DNA of 33,370 nt from Prevotella sp. (GCA_016284635.1 JAEEPF010000020.1:1-33370), one strand, 5' to 3'. Positions 12,214-22,504 are shown, counted from the stretch's first letter. Translations and numbers: made by a program. Notes: generated by a model not told the origin, from the letters alone.

Positions 12214-13866
12214 ATGAAGACATTATATAATAAGGTAATTGCAGGAGTATTCTCTTACCTCTTACTTCTCACCCCTTACCTCCTGGTAAGTTGTGAAAAC
12301 GACTCCATAGAAGGCCTCAATGGTGAGTTCAGCGACATCACCTGGTGTACCTTCGACAATGCCACCGTTCAGCCCACCCAGAAGCTGGGCAAGGGCGTGA
12401 AGGCTCTGAACATCCAGTTTACCGATACCGACGGTTGTACGCTGGCTCTCAGTTTCCGTACCAAGGATTGGATCCTCGGCGAAGGAACGTTTGTACTTGA
12501 CTATACAACCGAGAGTGCCGGTACCTACACCGGTACCGTCAATAGCGCCACTATCAATGATGGTAATATTGACGTGAACCTCGTGGAGGGTACCTATTTC
12601 ATCAATGGTCTGGTGGAAACCACCGACAATAGAGCGTATAAGATCTACTACAAAGGCCCGTTGTCCTTCGTCGTCGGTGAGGATGATCCTGAGCCCAGCG
12701 GCTACACCATGAGCATCCAGACAAGTGAAGTAGCCATTATGGACTGGACCACTTGGCAGACAACAACCTATCCTGAAGTCTCCAAGTACACGATTACCGT
12801 CAGTGATCCCACAGGTGCTCAGGTAGCTACGTTCGACGTCATCAACGGTAACGACAAGACGCCAGAGCAGCTCACGGGCTCTTACACCATCGTTGGCGAT
12901 GCCCACGATCCTATGCAGATCAGCGCAGGCTACTCTCTGCCGGATTACGGTATGGCTGGCGGTAGCAGTTATCTGGATCCAGCCGGAAAGATGCAGTATC
13001 TGACAGGTGGCGGCACCGTACAGATCACCACTACCACAGGCATCGACGGCAGTACGCTCTACTCGTTCAAGGGCACAGACCTTGGTACGACTGATGTGAC
13101 AGGCGCAACAGGCACAGGATCGTTCAACATTATGTTCGTTTCCTTCCTTGAGGTGAAGGGAGCGGTGATGAGAGACTTTGCCGTCAATTCTCAGATCTTA
13201 GGTCGTGAGATGAAGTACTCCGTCTATTTCCCAGAGGGTTACGACGGCCAGACTACGCTCCCCGTGCTCTATCTGCTGCACGGCTATGGCGACGACAACA
13301 ACTCATGGCTCGACAAGGGCGATATGGCTACTCTCACCAGTGCTGCCATCAGCAACGGCGAAGTAGGCAAGATGGTGGTCATTACCCCCGATGCCATGCA
13401 GACCTTCTACTGCAACGGCTATCAGGACGGAATGGCCTATGAGGATTATTTCTTTAACGAACTCATTCCTACTATCGAAGCTACGTTCAACGTTGGCGGC
13501 GACAAGTCCAAGCGTGCCGTCGGTGGTCTGTCGATGGGTGGCTACGGCACACTCTACTACGCTGTCAAGCATCCCGAGATGTTCTGCTGTGCATACGCCA
13601 TGAGTCCTGCCTGCTATATCGACGGCCTGCCCAACCTCTTCGAGCTCTATCCTGCTGCTAATGTAGCCGAACTGCCTGACTTGACGATGGAAGTAGGCAC
13701 GGAGGATACCACCGTCTATGATATGTGTCCTTGGCTCGCCGGCACCATCCAGTCCATCGGCTTTGACAAATTTGAGTACATCGAGCGCTCTGGTGTCCAC
13801 GATTGGGCCTTCTGGAAGGGATGTTATCCAAAATTTATGGCAAAACTTGGCAAGTATTTCAAATAA
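12214..13866 (+). CDS. CE1-type serine esterase lipoprotein with N-terminal beta domains
   Basis: A 550-residue lipoprotein (lipobox LLVSC followed by END, a surface-export-like signal). Residues about 30-300 are beta-rich and unassigned, with internal similarity between two T/D/G-rich halves. The C-terminal alpha/beta-hydrolase (about 320-550) begins VYFPEGYDG and has the [13 protein letters not shown] oxyanion region. Likely catalytic residues are S440 in GLSMGG, D498 in VGTEDTT and H529 in SGVHDWAFW. The family includes feruloyl, acetyl-xylan and related esterases, so it probably removes acyl groups from a glycan or glycoside. It follows susD closely in the PUL. The signal peptide is largely encoded by a CTTACCTCTTACTTCTCACC-type micro-repeat at 12251-12284, an unusual origin. 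The exact acyl group is unknown. Confidence 0.85.
   Translation: MKTLYNKVIAGVFSYLLLLTPYLLVSCENDSIEGLNGEFSDITWCTFDNATVQPTQKLGKGVKALNIQFTDTDGCTLALSFRTKDWILGEGTFVLDYTTESAGTYTGTVNSATINDGNIDVNLVEGTYFINGLVETTDNRAYKIYYKGPLSFVVGEDDPEPSGYTMSIQTSEVAIMDWTTWQTTTYPEVSKYTITVSDPTGAQVATFDVINGNDKTPEQLTGSYTIVGDAHDPMQISAGYSLPDYGMAGGSSYLDPAGKMQYLTGGGTVQITTTTGIDGSTLYSFKGTDLGTTDVTGATGTGSFNIMFVSFLEVKGAVMRDFAVNSQILGREMKYSVYFPEGYDGQTTLPVLYLLHGYGDDNNSWLDKGDMATLTSAAISNGEVGKMVVITPDAMQTFYCNGYQDGMAYEDYFFNELIPTIEATFNVGGDKSKRAVGGLSMGGYGTLYYAVKHPEMFCCAYAMSPACYIDGLPNLFELYPAANVAELPDLTMEVGTEDTTVYDMCPWLAGTIQSIGFDKFEYIERSGVHDWAFWKGCYPKFMAKLGKYFK
12251..12284. repeat. Pyrimidine-rich micro-repeat encoding part of a signal peptide
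   Basis: Repeated CTTAC/CTTCTC words encode the hydrophobic YLLLLTPYLL core of the esterase lipoprotein signal. The pattern looks like a dispersed micro-repeat rather than ordinary signal-peptide coding sequence, which is less periodic in the neighbouring genes. Confidence 0.5.
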
Positions 13867-13872
13867 TTTATG

Positions 13873-13880
13873 TATCTTTG
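13873..13880 (+). promoter_or_regulatory. Possible internal promoter (-7 box) before the second esterase
   Basis: TATCTTTG fits TAnnTTTG well and lies 32 nt before the ATG at 13905. A TTGG at 13847-13850 could be a -33 element, with slightly long spacing. The second esterase and GH3 may thus also be expressed independently of the susC promoter. Confidence 0.55.
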
Positions 13881-13889
13881 CACCGTTGA

Positions 13890-15119
<1,230 letters not shown>

Positions 15120-15126
15120 TTAATTA

Positions 15127-15189
15127 GCAACGGACTACACGACTTAAGGACTATACGCAAAAAAGTCCTATAGTCCTGTAGTCCGTTGC
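15127..15189. repeat. Intercistronic hairpin element
   Basis: Outer arms GCAACGGACTAC (15127-15138) and GTAGTCCGTTGC (15178-15189) pair perfectly. Inner arms AGGACTATA (15147-15155) and TATAGTCCT (15169-15177) add 9 bp, with an 8-nt bulge on the left. It lies 17 nt before the GH3 start, so it may be a processing or attenuation site, or a dispersed palindrome. Confidence 0.85.
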
Positions 15190-15206
15190 AAAATAAAAAA
15201 AGCATT

Positions 15207-17573
15207 ATGAAGAAATCCGTAATTTTAAGTCTCGCAGCAGCAGCTGTCGTTGTGGTCGGTTGTAGCACAACCGACAAAGCCCCTGTCCAGAAGACCCTCA
15301 ATCAGGAGGAAGTGATGTCCAAGATGTCTCTCGAAGACAAGGCCCATTTCGTCATCGGAACAGGTATGGCCGGCTTCTCTGGCAATGACGCCGTCATCGG
15401 CGCTACCCGCAGTCTCGTACCTGGTGCCGCTGGTACCACCTATCCTCTCGACTCTCTCGGCATTCCTGCTATCGTACTCGCTGACGGTCCTGCCGGACTC
15501 CGTATCGATGCAACTCGTGAAGGTGATTCTGCTACCTATTACTGCACACACTTCCCCATCGGCACTCTGCTCGCCTCTACCTGGAACACCCAGCTCGTGG
15601 AGGAGGTTGGTGAAGCTATCGGCGAAGAGGTGAAGGAGTATGGTGCCGACGTGCTGCTGGCTCCTGCCCTGAACATCATGCGTAACCCCCTCTGCGGACG
15701 TAACTTCGAGTACTATTCTGAGGATCCCGTGGTGGCCGGTAAGACCGCTGGTGCCTACATCACTGGTGTCCAGAAGAACGATGTCGGCACGAGCATCAAG
15801 CACTTCGCCGCCAACAACCAGGAGACGAACCGCATGAACAACGATGCCCGTATCTCCCAGCGTGCCCTCCGCGAGATCTACCTCAAAGGTTTCGAGATCG
15901 CCATCAAGGAGAGCAAGCCCTGGACGGTGATGACCTCTTATAATTATATCAACGGTGTCTATAGCTCTGAGAGCAAGGACCTCGTGCAGACCATCCTCCG
16001 CGATGAGTGGGGCTATGAGGGAACCGTGATGACCGACTGGTTCGGTGGTAAGGACGGTGCTAAGCAGATGTGGGCTGGTAACGATATGCTGCAGCCTGGT
16101 AAGGATGAGCAGTTCGACTCTATCGTCGCAGGTGTGAAGAGCGGCAAACTCGCTGAGGCCGATCTCGACCGCAACGTGGCCCGCATCCTCAACCTCATCG
16201 AGAAGAGCCCCCGCTATCAGGGTTATGAGTTCTCCAACAAGCCCGACCTCAAGGCTCACGCCGAGGTTACTCGTCAGTCTGCTGCCGAGGGTATGGTGCT
16301 GATGAAGAATGAGAAGGCCCTGCCTTTTGCTGAGGCCGTGAAGAACGTCGCCCTCTATGGCAACACCTCTTACGACTTCATCGCCGGCGGTACTGGTTCT
16401 GGTAATGTGAACCACGCCTATGTCGTCTCTCTGCTCGACGGTCTGAAGAACGGTGGCTACATCGTCTCTGAGGAACTGAAGACCACCTACGAGACCTATA
16501 TCGCTGATGCCAAGAAGGCTGCAGAACTTGCTGCCGAGGAGGCTGCCAAGAAGGATCCGAAGACCGCTATGCTCGTGAAGTTCCTGCCCCAGCCGCTGCC
16601 CGCAGAGAAACTCTTCACCGCTGATGAACTCGCGGCTCAGGCTGCCAAGGCTGATGTCGCTGTGATCACTCTCGGACGTCTCTCCGGTGAGTTCCTCGAT
16701 CGTAATGTCTCCAACTTCAACCTCAGTGCCTCTGAGCGTTCGCTCATCGAGCAGGTGTGCGACGTCTATCACAAGGCTGGCAAGCAGGTGGTGGTGCTGC
16801 TGAACATCGGCGGTGTTATCGAGACAACATCGTGGAGGGATCTGCCCGATGCTATCCTCTGTGCCTGGCAGGCAGGACAGGAGGGTGGTAACTCTGTCGT
16901 TGATGTGCTGAGTGGCAAGCAGTCGCCCTCTGGTAAGTTCACAATGACGTGGCCCGTCCGCTTCACCGATGCTTACTCTTCCAAGAACTTCCCCATCGAT
17001 CAGGATCCCCGCATCGATATGATGAACCAGGGACAGAAGGGTAATGTCCGCACCGTCGACTATACCGAGTACGAGGAAGACATCTATGTCGGCTATCGTT
17101 ATTTCGACGCCTTCGAGGTGCCCGTGGCTTATCCCTTCGGTTATGGTCTGAGCTACACCACCTTCGAGTATGCCGATGCCAAGGTTGCTGACAAGGGCGA
17201 GGGCTACGAGGTCACCGTCACCGTCAAGAACACTGGAGATCGTGAGGGCAAGGAAGTCGTAGAACTCTACGTCGCTGCACCTGACTCCAAGGCTGCCAAC
17301 AAGCCCGTGAAGGAACTGAAGGCCTTCGCCAAGACGAAGAACCTGAAGCCCGGTGAGAGTGAGACCATCACGCTCAACGTGAAGGCTACCGATCTCGCCT
17401 CGTTCGACGAAGCCGCCTCTGCATGGGTGGTCGCCGAGGGTGAGTACCAGTTCCTCGTAGGTGCTTCTTCTGCTGACATCAAGGCTACACTGCCTGCTGC
17501 CGTCAAGGCCAGCACCGTCAAGGCCAACGATGTCCTGAAACCCCAAACCCCGTTGAACCTTCTGAAACGTTAA
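15207..17573 (+). CDS. GH3 beta-glycosidase lipoprotein (first copy)
   Basis: A 788-residue protein. The ATG at 15207 is chosen because it starts the lipoprotein signal (Cys in VVVVGCSTT) and the ATG at 15186 lies inside the preceding hairpin. GH3 N-domain: NPLCGRNFEYYSEDP, KHFAANNQETNR, and nucleophile D277 in VMTDWFGG. GH3 C-domain: GRLSGEFLDRN, with E495 a likely acid/base. A fibronectin-III-like domain is C-terminal (about 690-770). An Ala/Glu/Lys-rich helical insert (about 430-450) is not in the paralogue at 29321. The family releases non-reducing beta-linked glucose, xylose or similar sugars. It is probably periplasmic-facing or on the outer membrane and acts after transport or de-esterification. 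Linkage specificity is unknown. Confidence 0.94.
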   Translation: MKKSVILSLAAAAVVVVGCSTTDKAPVQKTLNQEEVMSKMSLEDKAHFVIGTGMAGFSGNDAVIGATRSLVPGAAGTTYPLDSLGIPAIVLADGPAGLRIDATREGDSATYYCTHFPIGTLLASTWNTQLVEEVGEAIGEEVKEYGADVLLAPALNIMRNPLCGRNFEYYSEDPVVAGKTAGAYITGVQKNDVGTSIKHFAANNQETNRMNNDARISQRALREIYLKGFEIAIKESKPWTVMTSYNYINGVYSSESKDLVQTILRDEWGYEGTVMTDWFGGKDGAKQMWAGNDMLQPGKDEQFDSIVAGVKSGKLAEADLDRNVARILNLIEKSPRYQGYEFSNKPDLKAHAEVTRQSAAEGMVLMKNEKALPFAEAVKNVALYGNTSYDFIAGGTGSGNVNHAYVVSLLDGLKNGGYIVSEELKTTYETYIADAKKAAELAAEEAAKKDPKTAMLVKFLPQPLPAEKLFTADELAAQAAKADVAVITLGRLSGEFLDRNVSNFNLSASERSLIEQVCDVYHKAGKQVVVLLNIGGVIETTSWRDLPDAILCAWQAGQEGGNSVVDVLSGKQSPSGKFTMTWPVRFTDAYSSKNFPIDQDPRIDMMNQGQKGNVRTVDYTEYEEDIYVGYRYFDAFEVPVAYPFGYGLSYTTFEYADAKVADKGEGYEVTVTVKNTGDREGKEVVELYVAAPDSKAANKPVKELKAFAKTKNLKPGESETITLNVKATDLASFDEAASAWVVAEGEYQFLVGASSADIKATLPAAVKASTVKANDVLKPQTPLNLLKR

Positions 17574-17586
17574 TTCGTTTCTGTTT

Positions 17587-17662
17587 CCTACGGATTATAC
17601 GGATTTTACGGATTTCTAACCTACTGGTCATCAGTTGATGGTTAATCCGTATAATCCGTAGG
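17587..17662. terminator. Long palindrome closing the PUL operon
   Basis: CCTACGGATTATACGGATT (17587-17605) and its exact reverse complement (17644-17662) form a 19-bp stem 13 nt after the GH3 stop. Each arm is made of short-period CGGATTATA-type words. It probably acts as terminator or mRNA 3' stabiliser, and could also be a dispersed palindrome. Confidence 0.7.
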
Positions 17663-17689
17663 TTATCTTTGTAAAAAAAGAATAATTCT

Positions 17690-17720
17690 TTTGTGGTTTT
17701 AAGATTTCTTCGTACTTTTG
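17690..17720 (+). promoter_or_regulatory. Promoter of the PP2C phosphatase gene
   Basis: TTTG at 17690-17693, then 19 bp, then TACTTTTG at 17713-17720. This is a complete Bacteroidota sigma-type promoter, 48 nt before the ATG. A second possible -7 box, TATCTTTG, lies at 17664-17671. Confidence 0.75.
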
Positions 17721-17767
17721 CAGCGAAATAAGACAAACTTTTTGCTGTTTGCTAAAAAAGACCGTGT

Positions 17768-19612
17768 ATGAAGAAGATCGCTCGTGTGCTGTTTCTGATA
17801 ATCCTGTTGCTGGCAACAGGAGCCTCTCACCATTGGGCAGGAGAGCAGTTGCCTCCTAAACTCCAGTCTATTACCGATGAAGCCTACCGTGCGTACAGTA
17901 CGCGAGATACGGAAAACTTTTTCGAGACTATACAGCGGATCAAGACAGCCACCGAGTTCTCTGAATATCAGGAGACATACTATCGTGCCTGCAGCTACGA
18001 GGCCATTTATATGTTCGAGTACGTCGATCGTCAGAAAGGCGTCGAGTTGTCACATGCCATCTATCATCACGCCAAGGAGAACAAGAGCAACATCGGCATG
18101 TACTTCGCCACCTTTACCTTAGGCACCATCCGTGAACAGTCTGGCAACATGGGACTGGCAGAGAAGAGTTTCCACCAGGCACTGAAACTGAAGGAGCAAT
18201 ACTTGACTGATGAGAGTGCGGCCCCCTGTTACTTAGGTCTTTGTGAGACGGCCCTCCACAGGAAGGACTACGAGGAGGTGAAGGAGTATGCCCGTAAGGC
18301 GCTTGAAGAGCCCGGCATCATCCCAATGAACCAGATCACGGCTTGGTCGTATAAATGTCTGGCCCGCTATAACGAGGGTGATAGCCTTGGTTTCGAGGAG
18401 GCCTATAAGGAGCGTGCTCAGCTGATTGCCGAGTTCGGAGGACAGGGTGGACTCTTCGGCGAGCTCATCAATGTCTATCAGGCGAAGAACCGCAAACAGT
18501 GGCAGCTGGCCCTGCAGCGTGCTGACAAGCTGATCCATCAACAGAACAAATGTGCCCAGAAAGCCTCTATCTACGAACACATGGGCGACTTGAAGCAGGC
18601 CCTCTATTGGCAGAAGCAGACCCGTGCGGTCATCGACTCCATCCAGTCGTCGGAGGCCCGTGCGCAGACGAACGAGTTCGATGCCGAGCTTACCCTCACC
18701 TACGCCGAGAACGATGCGAAGGAGATGAAGTTGGCAAAGAATCATGTGATGCTCACGGCAGGTGCTGTCATCGCCGCTCTCGTCATTGCCTTCCTAGCTT
18801 TCTACGGCTATCGCAGCAACAAGCATACGAAGCACATGAAGGCTGCCAACAGCAAGTTGCAGGCGGCCTACGACCAGCTGGAAGAGACCACGAAGGCGAA
18901 GGAGCGCATCGAGAGTGAACTCCGCATCGCCCGTGAGATCCAGAAGCGTATGCTTCCGCACGTCTTCCCCCGTCGCAGAGATGTGGATCTCTATGCGATG
19001 ATGACGCCTGCGAAGGAAGTGGGTGGCGACCTCTACGGCTATGCCCTCATCGACGATCTGCTTTACTTCTGCGTGGGCGACGTCAGCGGCAAGGGTGTGC
19101 CGGCTGCCCTCTTTATGGCTGAGGTGACACGTATGTTCCGCACACTAGTGGACGGCCGTCTACAGCCGGAAGCCATCGCCAGCCGTCTGAACCACGCTTT
19201 GGCTGAGGACAACGATCAGGGTATGTTCGTCACGATGTTCATCGGACTCATCAACCTCAAGTCTGGTCACATGGAGTACTGCAACGCAGGCCATAATCCC
19301 CCGCTTCTCGACGGCGAATATATGAAGATGGAGGCTAATGCGCCTATCGGCCTGTGGCCGGAAGTGAACTTCGCGGGTGAGGAAGTGGCCGATATGCACG
19401 GCAGGACGCTCTTCGTCTATACCGATGGTATCAACGAGGCCGAGAATATCCATAAGGAACAGTTTGGCGAAGACCGTCTGCGCGAGTTGTTGCAGAAGGA
19501 CTGGGGCGATGCCCGCCAGACCTCAGAGTCCATCCACCGTGCCGTTGAGGAGTTTGTCGGCGATGCCGAACCCTCCGACGATCTCACGAAGATGTGTATC
19601 AAGATGAGGTAA
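17768..19612 (+). CDS. Membrane-anchored SpoIIE/RsbU-type PP2C phosphatase with TPR-like sensor
   Basis: A 614-residue protein. An N-terminal signal or anchor (about 1-25) is followed by an alpha-helical TPR-like periplasmic region (about 30-315; for example GNMGLAEKSFHQALKLKEQY). Then come a transmembrane segment (about 325-347), a short coiled coil (about 358-390) and a PP2C-SIGMA domain (about 390-614). Metal-binding aspartates are visible: D421 in VGGDLYG, D438 in GDVSGKG and the DD of SDDLTKM near the end. The family dephosphorylates anti-anti-sigma factors or similar serine-phosphorylated partners. No partner-switch gene is seen nearby. It has its own promoter and is probably unrelated to the PUL, although a palindrome separates them by under 200 bp. 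Confidence 0.92.
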   Translation: MKKIARVLFLIILLLATGASHHWAGEQLPPKLQSITDEAYRAYSTRDTENFFETIQRIKTATEFSEYQETYYRACSYEAIYMFEYVDRQKGVELSHAIYHHAKENKSNIGMYFATFTLGTIREQSGNMGLAEKSFHQALKLKEQYLTDESAAPCYLGLCETALHRKDYEEVKEYARKALEEPGIIPMNQITAWSYKCLARYNEGDSLGFEEAYKERAQLIAEFGGQGGLFGELINVYQAKNRKQWQLALQRADKLIHQQNKCAQKASIYEHMGDLKQALYWQKQTRAVIDSIQSSEARAQTNEFDAELTLTYAENDAKEMKLAKNHVMLTAGAVIAALVIAFLAFYGYRSNKHTKHMKAANSKLQAAYDQLEETTKAKERIESELRIAREIQKRMLPHVFPRRRDVDLYAMMTPAKEVGGDLYGYALIDDLLYFCVGDVSGKGVPAALFMAEVTRMFRTLVDGRLQPEAIASRLNHALAEDNDQGMFVTMFIGLINLKSGHMEYCNAGHNPPLLDGEYMKMEANAPIGLWPEVNFAGEEVADMHGRTLFVYTDGINEAENIHKEQFGEDRLRELLQKDWGDARQTSESIHRAVEEFVGDAEPSDDLTKMCIKMR

Positions 19613-19618
19613 CTTTTT

Positions 19619-19710
19619 CCCCTCCTAAGTTAGGAGGGGTTAGGGGTGGTCTGAACAGCTTCATTACTCCCTTGCTCAGACCCCCTCTGACTCCCCCTAC
19701 TCAGGGGGAG
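19619..19710. repeat. Three-hairpin REP-like element between convergent genes
   Basis: Hairpins: CCCCTCCTAA/TTAGGAGGGG (19619-19639); GGTCTGA/TCAGACC (19648-19682), extended by a G-run/C-run with a bulge; CTCCCCCT/AGGGGGAG with loop ACTC (19691-19710). This GC-rich style of intergenic element is widespread in Bacteroidota. It probably terminates both convergent genes. Confidence 0.8.
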
Positions 19711-19719
19711 AAATAAATA

Positions 19720-20517
19720 CTACTGCTTTTCCGTCATATACTTCCAATACCGTCTGGGCATATCTTTCAATTGCTTGCGCGGGTTCATGCGTTCCTTGAT
19801 GCAGATGGCCTTGAAATAGGTGCGCCACAGATCCTGTAACAGCTGGTCGTCGCTACTCAATACATCCTCATTGAGTTTGCCGTTCTCTAAGCTGAAGGGA
19901 ACGGCTGCTTCATTCTCAAACGTGATGCGTATCGGCTTCGTACCTCCGCACCCCTGTGCCCCCGTACCTCCGTCATAATAATAGCCATAATGTCGCTTGG
20001 CATCATAGATAAGCCACGCCTGATCATTAAATCGGTCGCTGAAATGATCAGTAATCAGTGGCAGCACATTATGATCGGGAGCCACAACAGCGAGATACGT
20101 ACCGTCCTTCGCCTTCTGGAAGCGTATGAACTGTTTCATCCTCAACTGCTCATGCAGCACCCTCCTTGCAATATTCGTCACGTTGAGCACATCGGGGTCT
20201 GCAAAGTTCCTGGCAATATCCCCCAACTTGAACACCTTATATATATAATGGAACAATGGCGTATTCAGTTCCCTCACTTCCGACAGCCAACTGACCGATA
20301 TCAGTTTCAGCGCCTCGCGCTCCAGCCGTTTCTCCAGTCCTGCCCACACCCTCTGTGCCTTCTCCTCATCCGTCGCCACCTGATAGGTCCGCTCACAGAA
20401 CAACGGCAACGCGTCGCCGCTCTTCAGCAACTCCTCCGGCTGCTCCTTCAGGGCATACGCGTCGAACACCGCCGTCAGCAGCCCGTCCATCGTCCCGTCA
20501 AACACATATACCGTCAT
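19720..20517 (-). CDS. DUF4130 / TIGR03915-type DNA metabolism protein
   Basis: A 265-residue protein matching the family that starts with (V)YVFDGTMDGLLTAVFDAY and ends with MPRRYWKYMTE. Family members occur beside a radical SAM protein, as here, or fused to a uracil-DNA-glycosylase domain (UdgX type), so a role in DNA repair or base modification is predicted but unproven. Other visible features are EREALKLI and LFHYIYKVFKLG segments and a C-terminal basic region (ERMNPRKQLKDMPRRYW). No signal peptide is seen. It lies 34 bp downstream of the radical SAM gene, separated by a micro-repeat, and is probably in the same operon. Confidence 0.9.
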   Translation of the reverse strand: MTVYVFDGTMDGLLTAVFDAYALKEQPEELLKSGDALPLFCERTYQVATDEEKAQRVWAGLEKRLEREALKLISVSWLSEVRELNTPLFHYIYKVFKLGDIARNFADPDVLNVTNIARRVLHEQLRMKQFIRFQKAKDGTYLAVVAPDHNVLPLITDHFSDRFNDQAWLIYDAKRHYGYYYDGGTGAQGCGGTKPIRITFENEAAVPFSLENGKLNEDVLSSDDQLLQDLWRTYFKAICIKERMNPRKQLKDMPRRYWKYMTEKQ

Positions 20518-20520
20518 CGC

Positions 20521-20550
20521 ATAATCCGTGTAATCCGTGTAATCCGTTGT
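20521..20550. repeat. Three tandem TAATCCGTG nonamers
   Basis: A 9-bp unit repeated three times (the last as TAATCCGTT) fills the gap between the radical SAM and DUF4130 genes. The same words build the palindrome arms at 17587-17662. Confidence 0.85.
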
Positions 20551-20551
20551 C

Positions 20552-21841
20552 TTAGTCCTCGAAATCCAGCTTTAGCTGTAATTCCTCCGCTGCTCTTTTT
20601 TGTTGCGCCTTACTGATGAGCAGTGGGCGGAGGCGCTCTGGACGCAACTCGTTGATGCCGATGATGGGCTGGGAGAATTGCGAGGTCAGTTCGTTGCAGG
20701 TGATAAAGTACTTCGCCTTTTTCATCACCACACCCATCTTCTTCAGGTCATAGCTCGTCAGGCGGTTGAATCTCCGTGAGTTCACGATGAGCCACGCCGA
20801 CTTCGTACCCAGTCCAGGCACACGCAATAACTGCTCATAGTCCGCCGTATTGATATCCACAGGAAACGCCTCCGGATGTCTCAGCGCCCATGCGAGTTTG
20901 GGATCAACCTCGAGGTCGAGGTTCGTATGCTGGTCATCCACGATCTCCTCCACCTTGAAATGATAGAACCGCAACAGCCAGTCTGCCTGATACAGCCTGT
21001 TCTCGCGCACCAACGGCGGCTGCTTCAGAATCGGCAGACGGGGATCGTAGGTATTCACGCTGACGTAGCCCGAGTAATACACCCGTCGCATCGTGGGCTG
21101 TCCGTAGAGCATCGACGACATCGTGAGGATGTCCTTGTCGCTCTCCTTCGTGGCACCCACGATCATCTGTGTCGACTGTCCTGCAGGCACGAATCGTGGT
21201 GCGTGGCGGTACTTCTTCCGGTCCTCCTTGTTCTCGAGCACCCCCTGCTGAATCAGTTTCATCGGCTGAAACACGCTCTTGTGGTCCTTCTCCGGCGCCA
21301 GCAGCTTCAGCGACTCCTCCTTGGGAATCTCAATGTTCACGCTCATACGGTCGGCATAGCGTCCCGCTTCGTTCAGCAGTTCCTGCGAGCAGCCCGGGAT
21401 GCTTTTCAGGTGGATATAGCCGTTGAAGCGATGCACGGTTCTTAAGTCCCTTGCGATGGCCGTCAGCCGCTCCATCGTGTAGTCGGGGTTGCGCACCACG
21501 CCGCTACTCAGGAAGAGCCCCTCGATATAGTTCCTGCGGTAGAACTCCATCGTGATGTCCTCTAACTCGCTGACACTCAGCGTCGCCCGCTTGATGTCGT
21601 TCGAGCGGCGATTGATGCAGTAGGCGCAGTCGTACATGCAGTAGTTCGTCAGCATCACCTTCAGCAGTGAGATACATCTTCCGTCGTCTGCAAACGAGTG
21701 GCAGATGCCCACGCCTCCCACCGTCGAGCCCACCATCCCCTGCTTGCCCTTGCGCACGGTACCGCTCGACGAGCACGACACGTCGTACTTCGCCGACTCC
21801 GCGAGTATCCGCAGCTTCTCCATGGTCTTTTCCGTCAGCAT
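20552..21841 (-). CDS. Radical SAM protein with helix-hairpin-helix (TIGR03916 type), putative DNA repair/modification
   Basis: A 429-residue protein. The radical SAM cluster motif is C68-x3-C72-x2-C75 (NYCMYDCAYCINR). Three more cysteines (C23, C47, C56) upstream could bind a second cluster or metal. The C-terminus has a helix-hairpin-helix (DINTADYEQLLRVPGLGTKSAW, about 325-348), which points to DNA binding. It fits the family named putative DNA modification/repair radical SAM protein, whose reaction is not known. It is paired with the DUF4130 gene, as in many genomes. The start at 21841 lies 15 bp after the membrane-protein gene; the Met at residue 7 is an alternative. Confidence 0.92.
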   Translation of the reverse strand: MLTEKTMEKLRILAESAKYDVSCSSSGTVRKGKQGMVGSTVGGVGICHSFADDGRCISLLKVMLTNYCMYDCAYCINRRSNDIKRATLSVSELEDITMEFYRRNYIEGLFLSSGVVRNPDYTMERLTAIARDLRTVHRFNGYIHLKSIPGCSQELLNEAGRYADRMSVNIEIPKEESLKLLAPEKDHKSVFQPMKLIQQGVLENKEDRKKYRHAPRFVPAGQSTQMIVGATKESDKDILTMSSMLYGQPTMRRVYYSGYVSVNTYDPRLPILKQPPLVRENRLYQADWLLRFYHFKVEEIVDDQHTNLDLEVDPKLAWALRHPEAFPVDINTADYEQLLRVPGLGTKSAWLIVNSRRFNRLTSYDLKKMGVVMKKAKYFITCNELTSQFSQPIIGINELRPERLRPLLISKAQQKRAAEELQLKLDFED

Positions 21842-21856
21842 AGGGCAGATTGAACG

Positions 21857-22483
21857 TTATTTCTTGGCATTGGGACAGTGCTGGCAGAGGAAATCGTAGA
21901 CGAAATCGAAGTCCTCATCGGGCACGAAGACGCGGTTCTTGTTCAGCAGTTGGTTCACCTTGATGAGGTTCAGACGGCGACGGGCCTTGATGCGCTTCAC
22001 GTTAGCAAGCACGGAGGTCGATGTCGAGCGCGAGGAGGCGAGAATGCCCGATCCTACTACGCCGGGCTTGCCTGCAGCAGCACCCACAAGGGCCGTCAGT
22101 GCTCCCAGCACCTTCGCCTTCTTCATCTGACGGGGCATCTGCTGGTGTACCACCTCCTTTTCGTCGAGCGTGAAGAGCACCACGTATTTCCAGCCGTAGG
22201 TCCACGCCACGATGACATACGCCACGTAGCCGATCACGGCAAACACCAGCATCAGAATCAGGAGTCCAGACGAGAAGCCCCACAGGCTTTCCAAACTGAA
22301 GCCGTCCTCGCAACTGATGAAGATCACATTCAGCAGCCACACCAGTCCGAAGCTGATGCCCAGCACCCAGTATACATCAAACAGGATGCTCGGGTTCTTC
22401 AGCATCGGCACCTCGTACACCCAGCGGTATTTCCCGTCCGGGTACAGCGTCACGCGACTGTCGGTAATTTCTTTTTTTGCCAT
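21857..22483 (-). CDS. Small membrane protein of unknown function
   Basis: A 208-residue protein. The ATG at 22483 (MAKKEITDS) is preferred over an upstream in-frame ATG at 22594 because a strong -7 box (22505-22512) lies between them. It has a short N-terminal cytoplasmic segment, two membrane segments (about 35-55 and 75-97), then a soluble part with a Gly/Ala-rich stretch (GALTALVGAAAGKPGVVGSG) and basic RIKARRRLNLIKVNQ. The C-terminus has CQHC, two cysteines that could bind metal only with a partner. I do not recognise the family. Its position upstream of the radical SAM/DUF4130 pair suggests co-transcription but no clear functional link. Confidence 0.75.
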   Translation of the reverse strand: MAKKEITDSRVTLYPDGKYRWVYEVPMLKNPSILFDVYWVLGISFGLVWLLNVIFISCEDGFSLESLWGFSSGLLILMLVFAVIGYVAYVIVAWTYGWKYVVLFTLDEKEVVHQQMPRQMKKAKVLGALTALVGAAAGKPGVVGSGILASSRSTSTSVLANVKRIKARRRLNLIKVNQLLNKNRVFVPDEDFDFVYDFLCQHCPNAKK

Positions 22484-22504
22484 GAGTTTTGTGCTATTTG
22501 GCGA

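Noticed and set aside
15225..17546. 773-residue open frame antisense to the first GH3 gene
   Set aside because: It mirrors a clear GH3 gene; low-complexity L/D/V/H-rich translation without domains. Codon bias of the sense gene explains the lack of stops.
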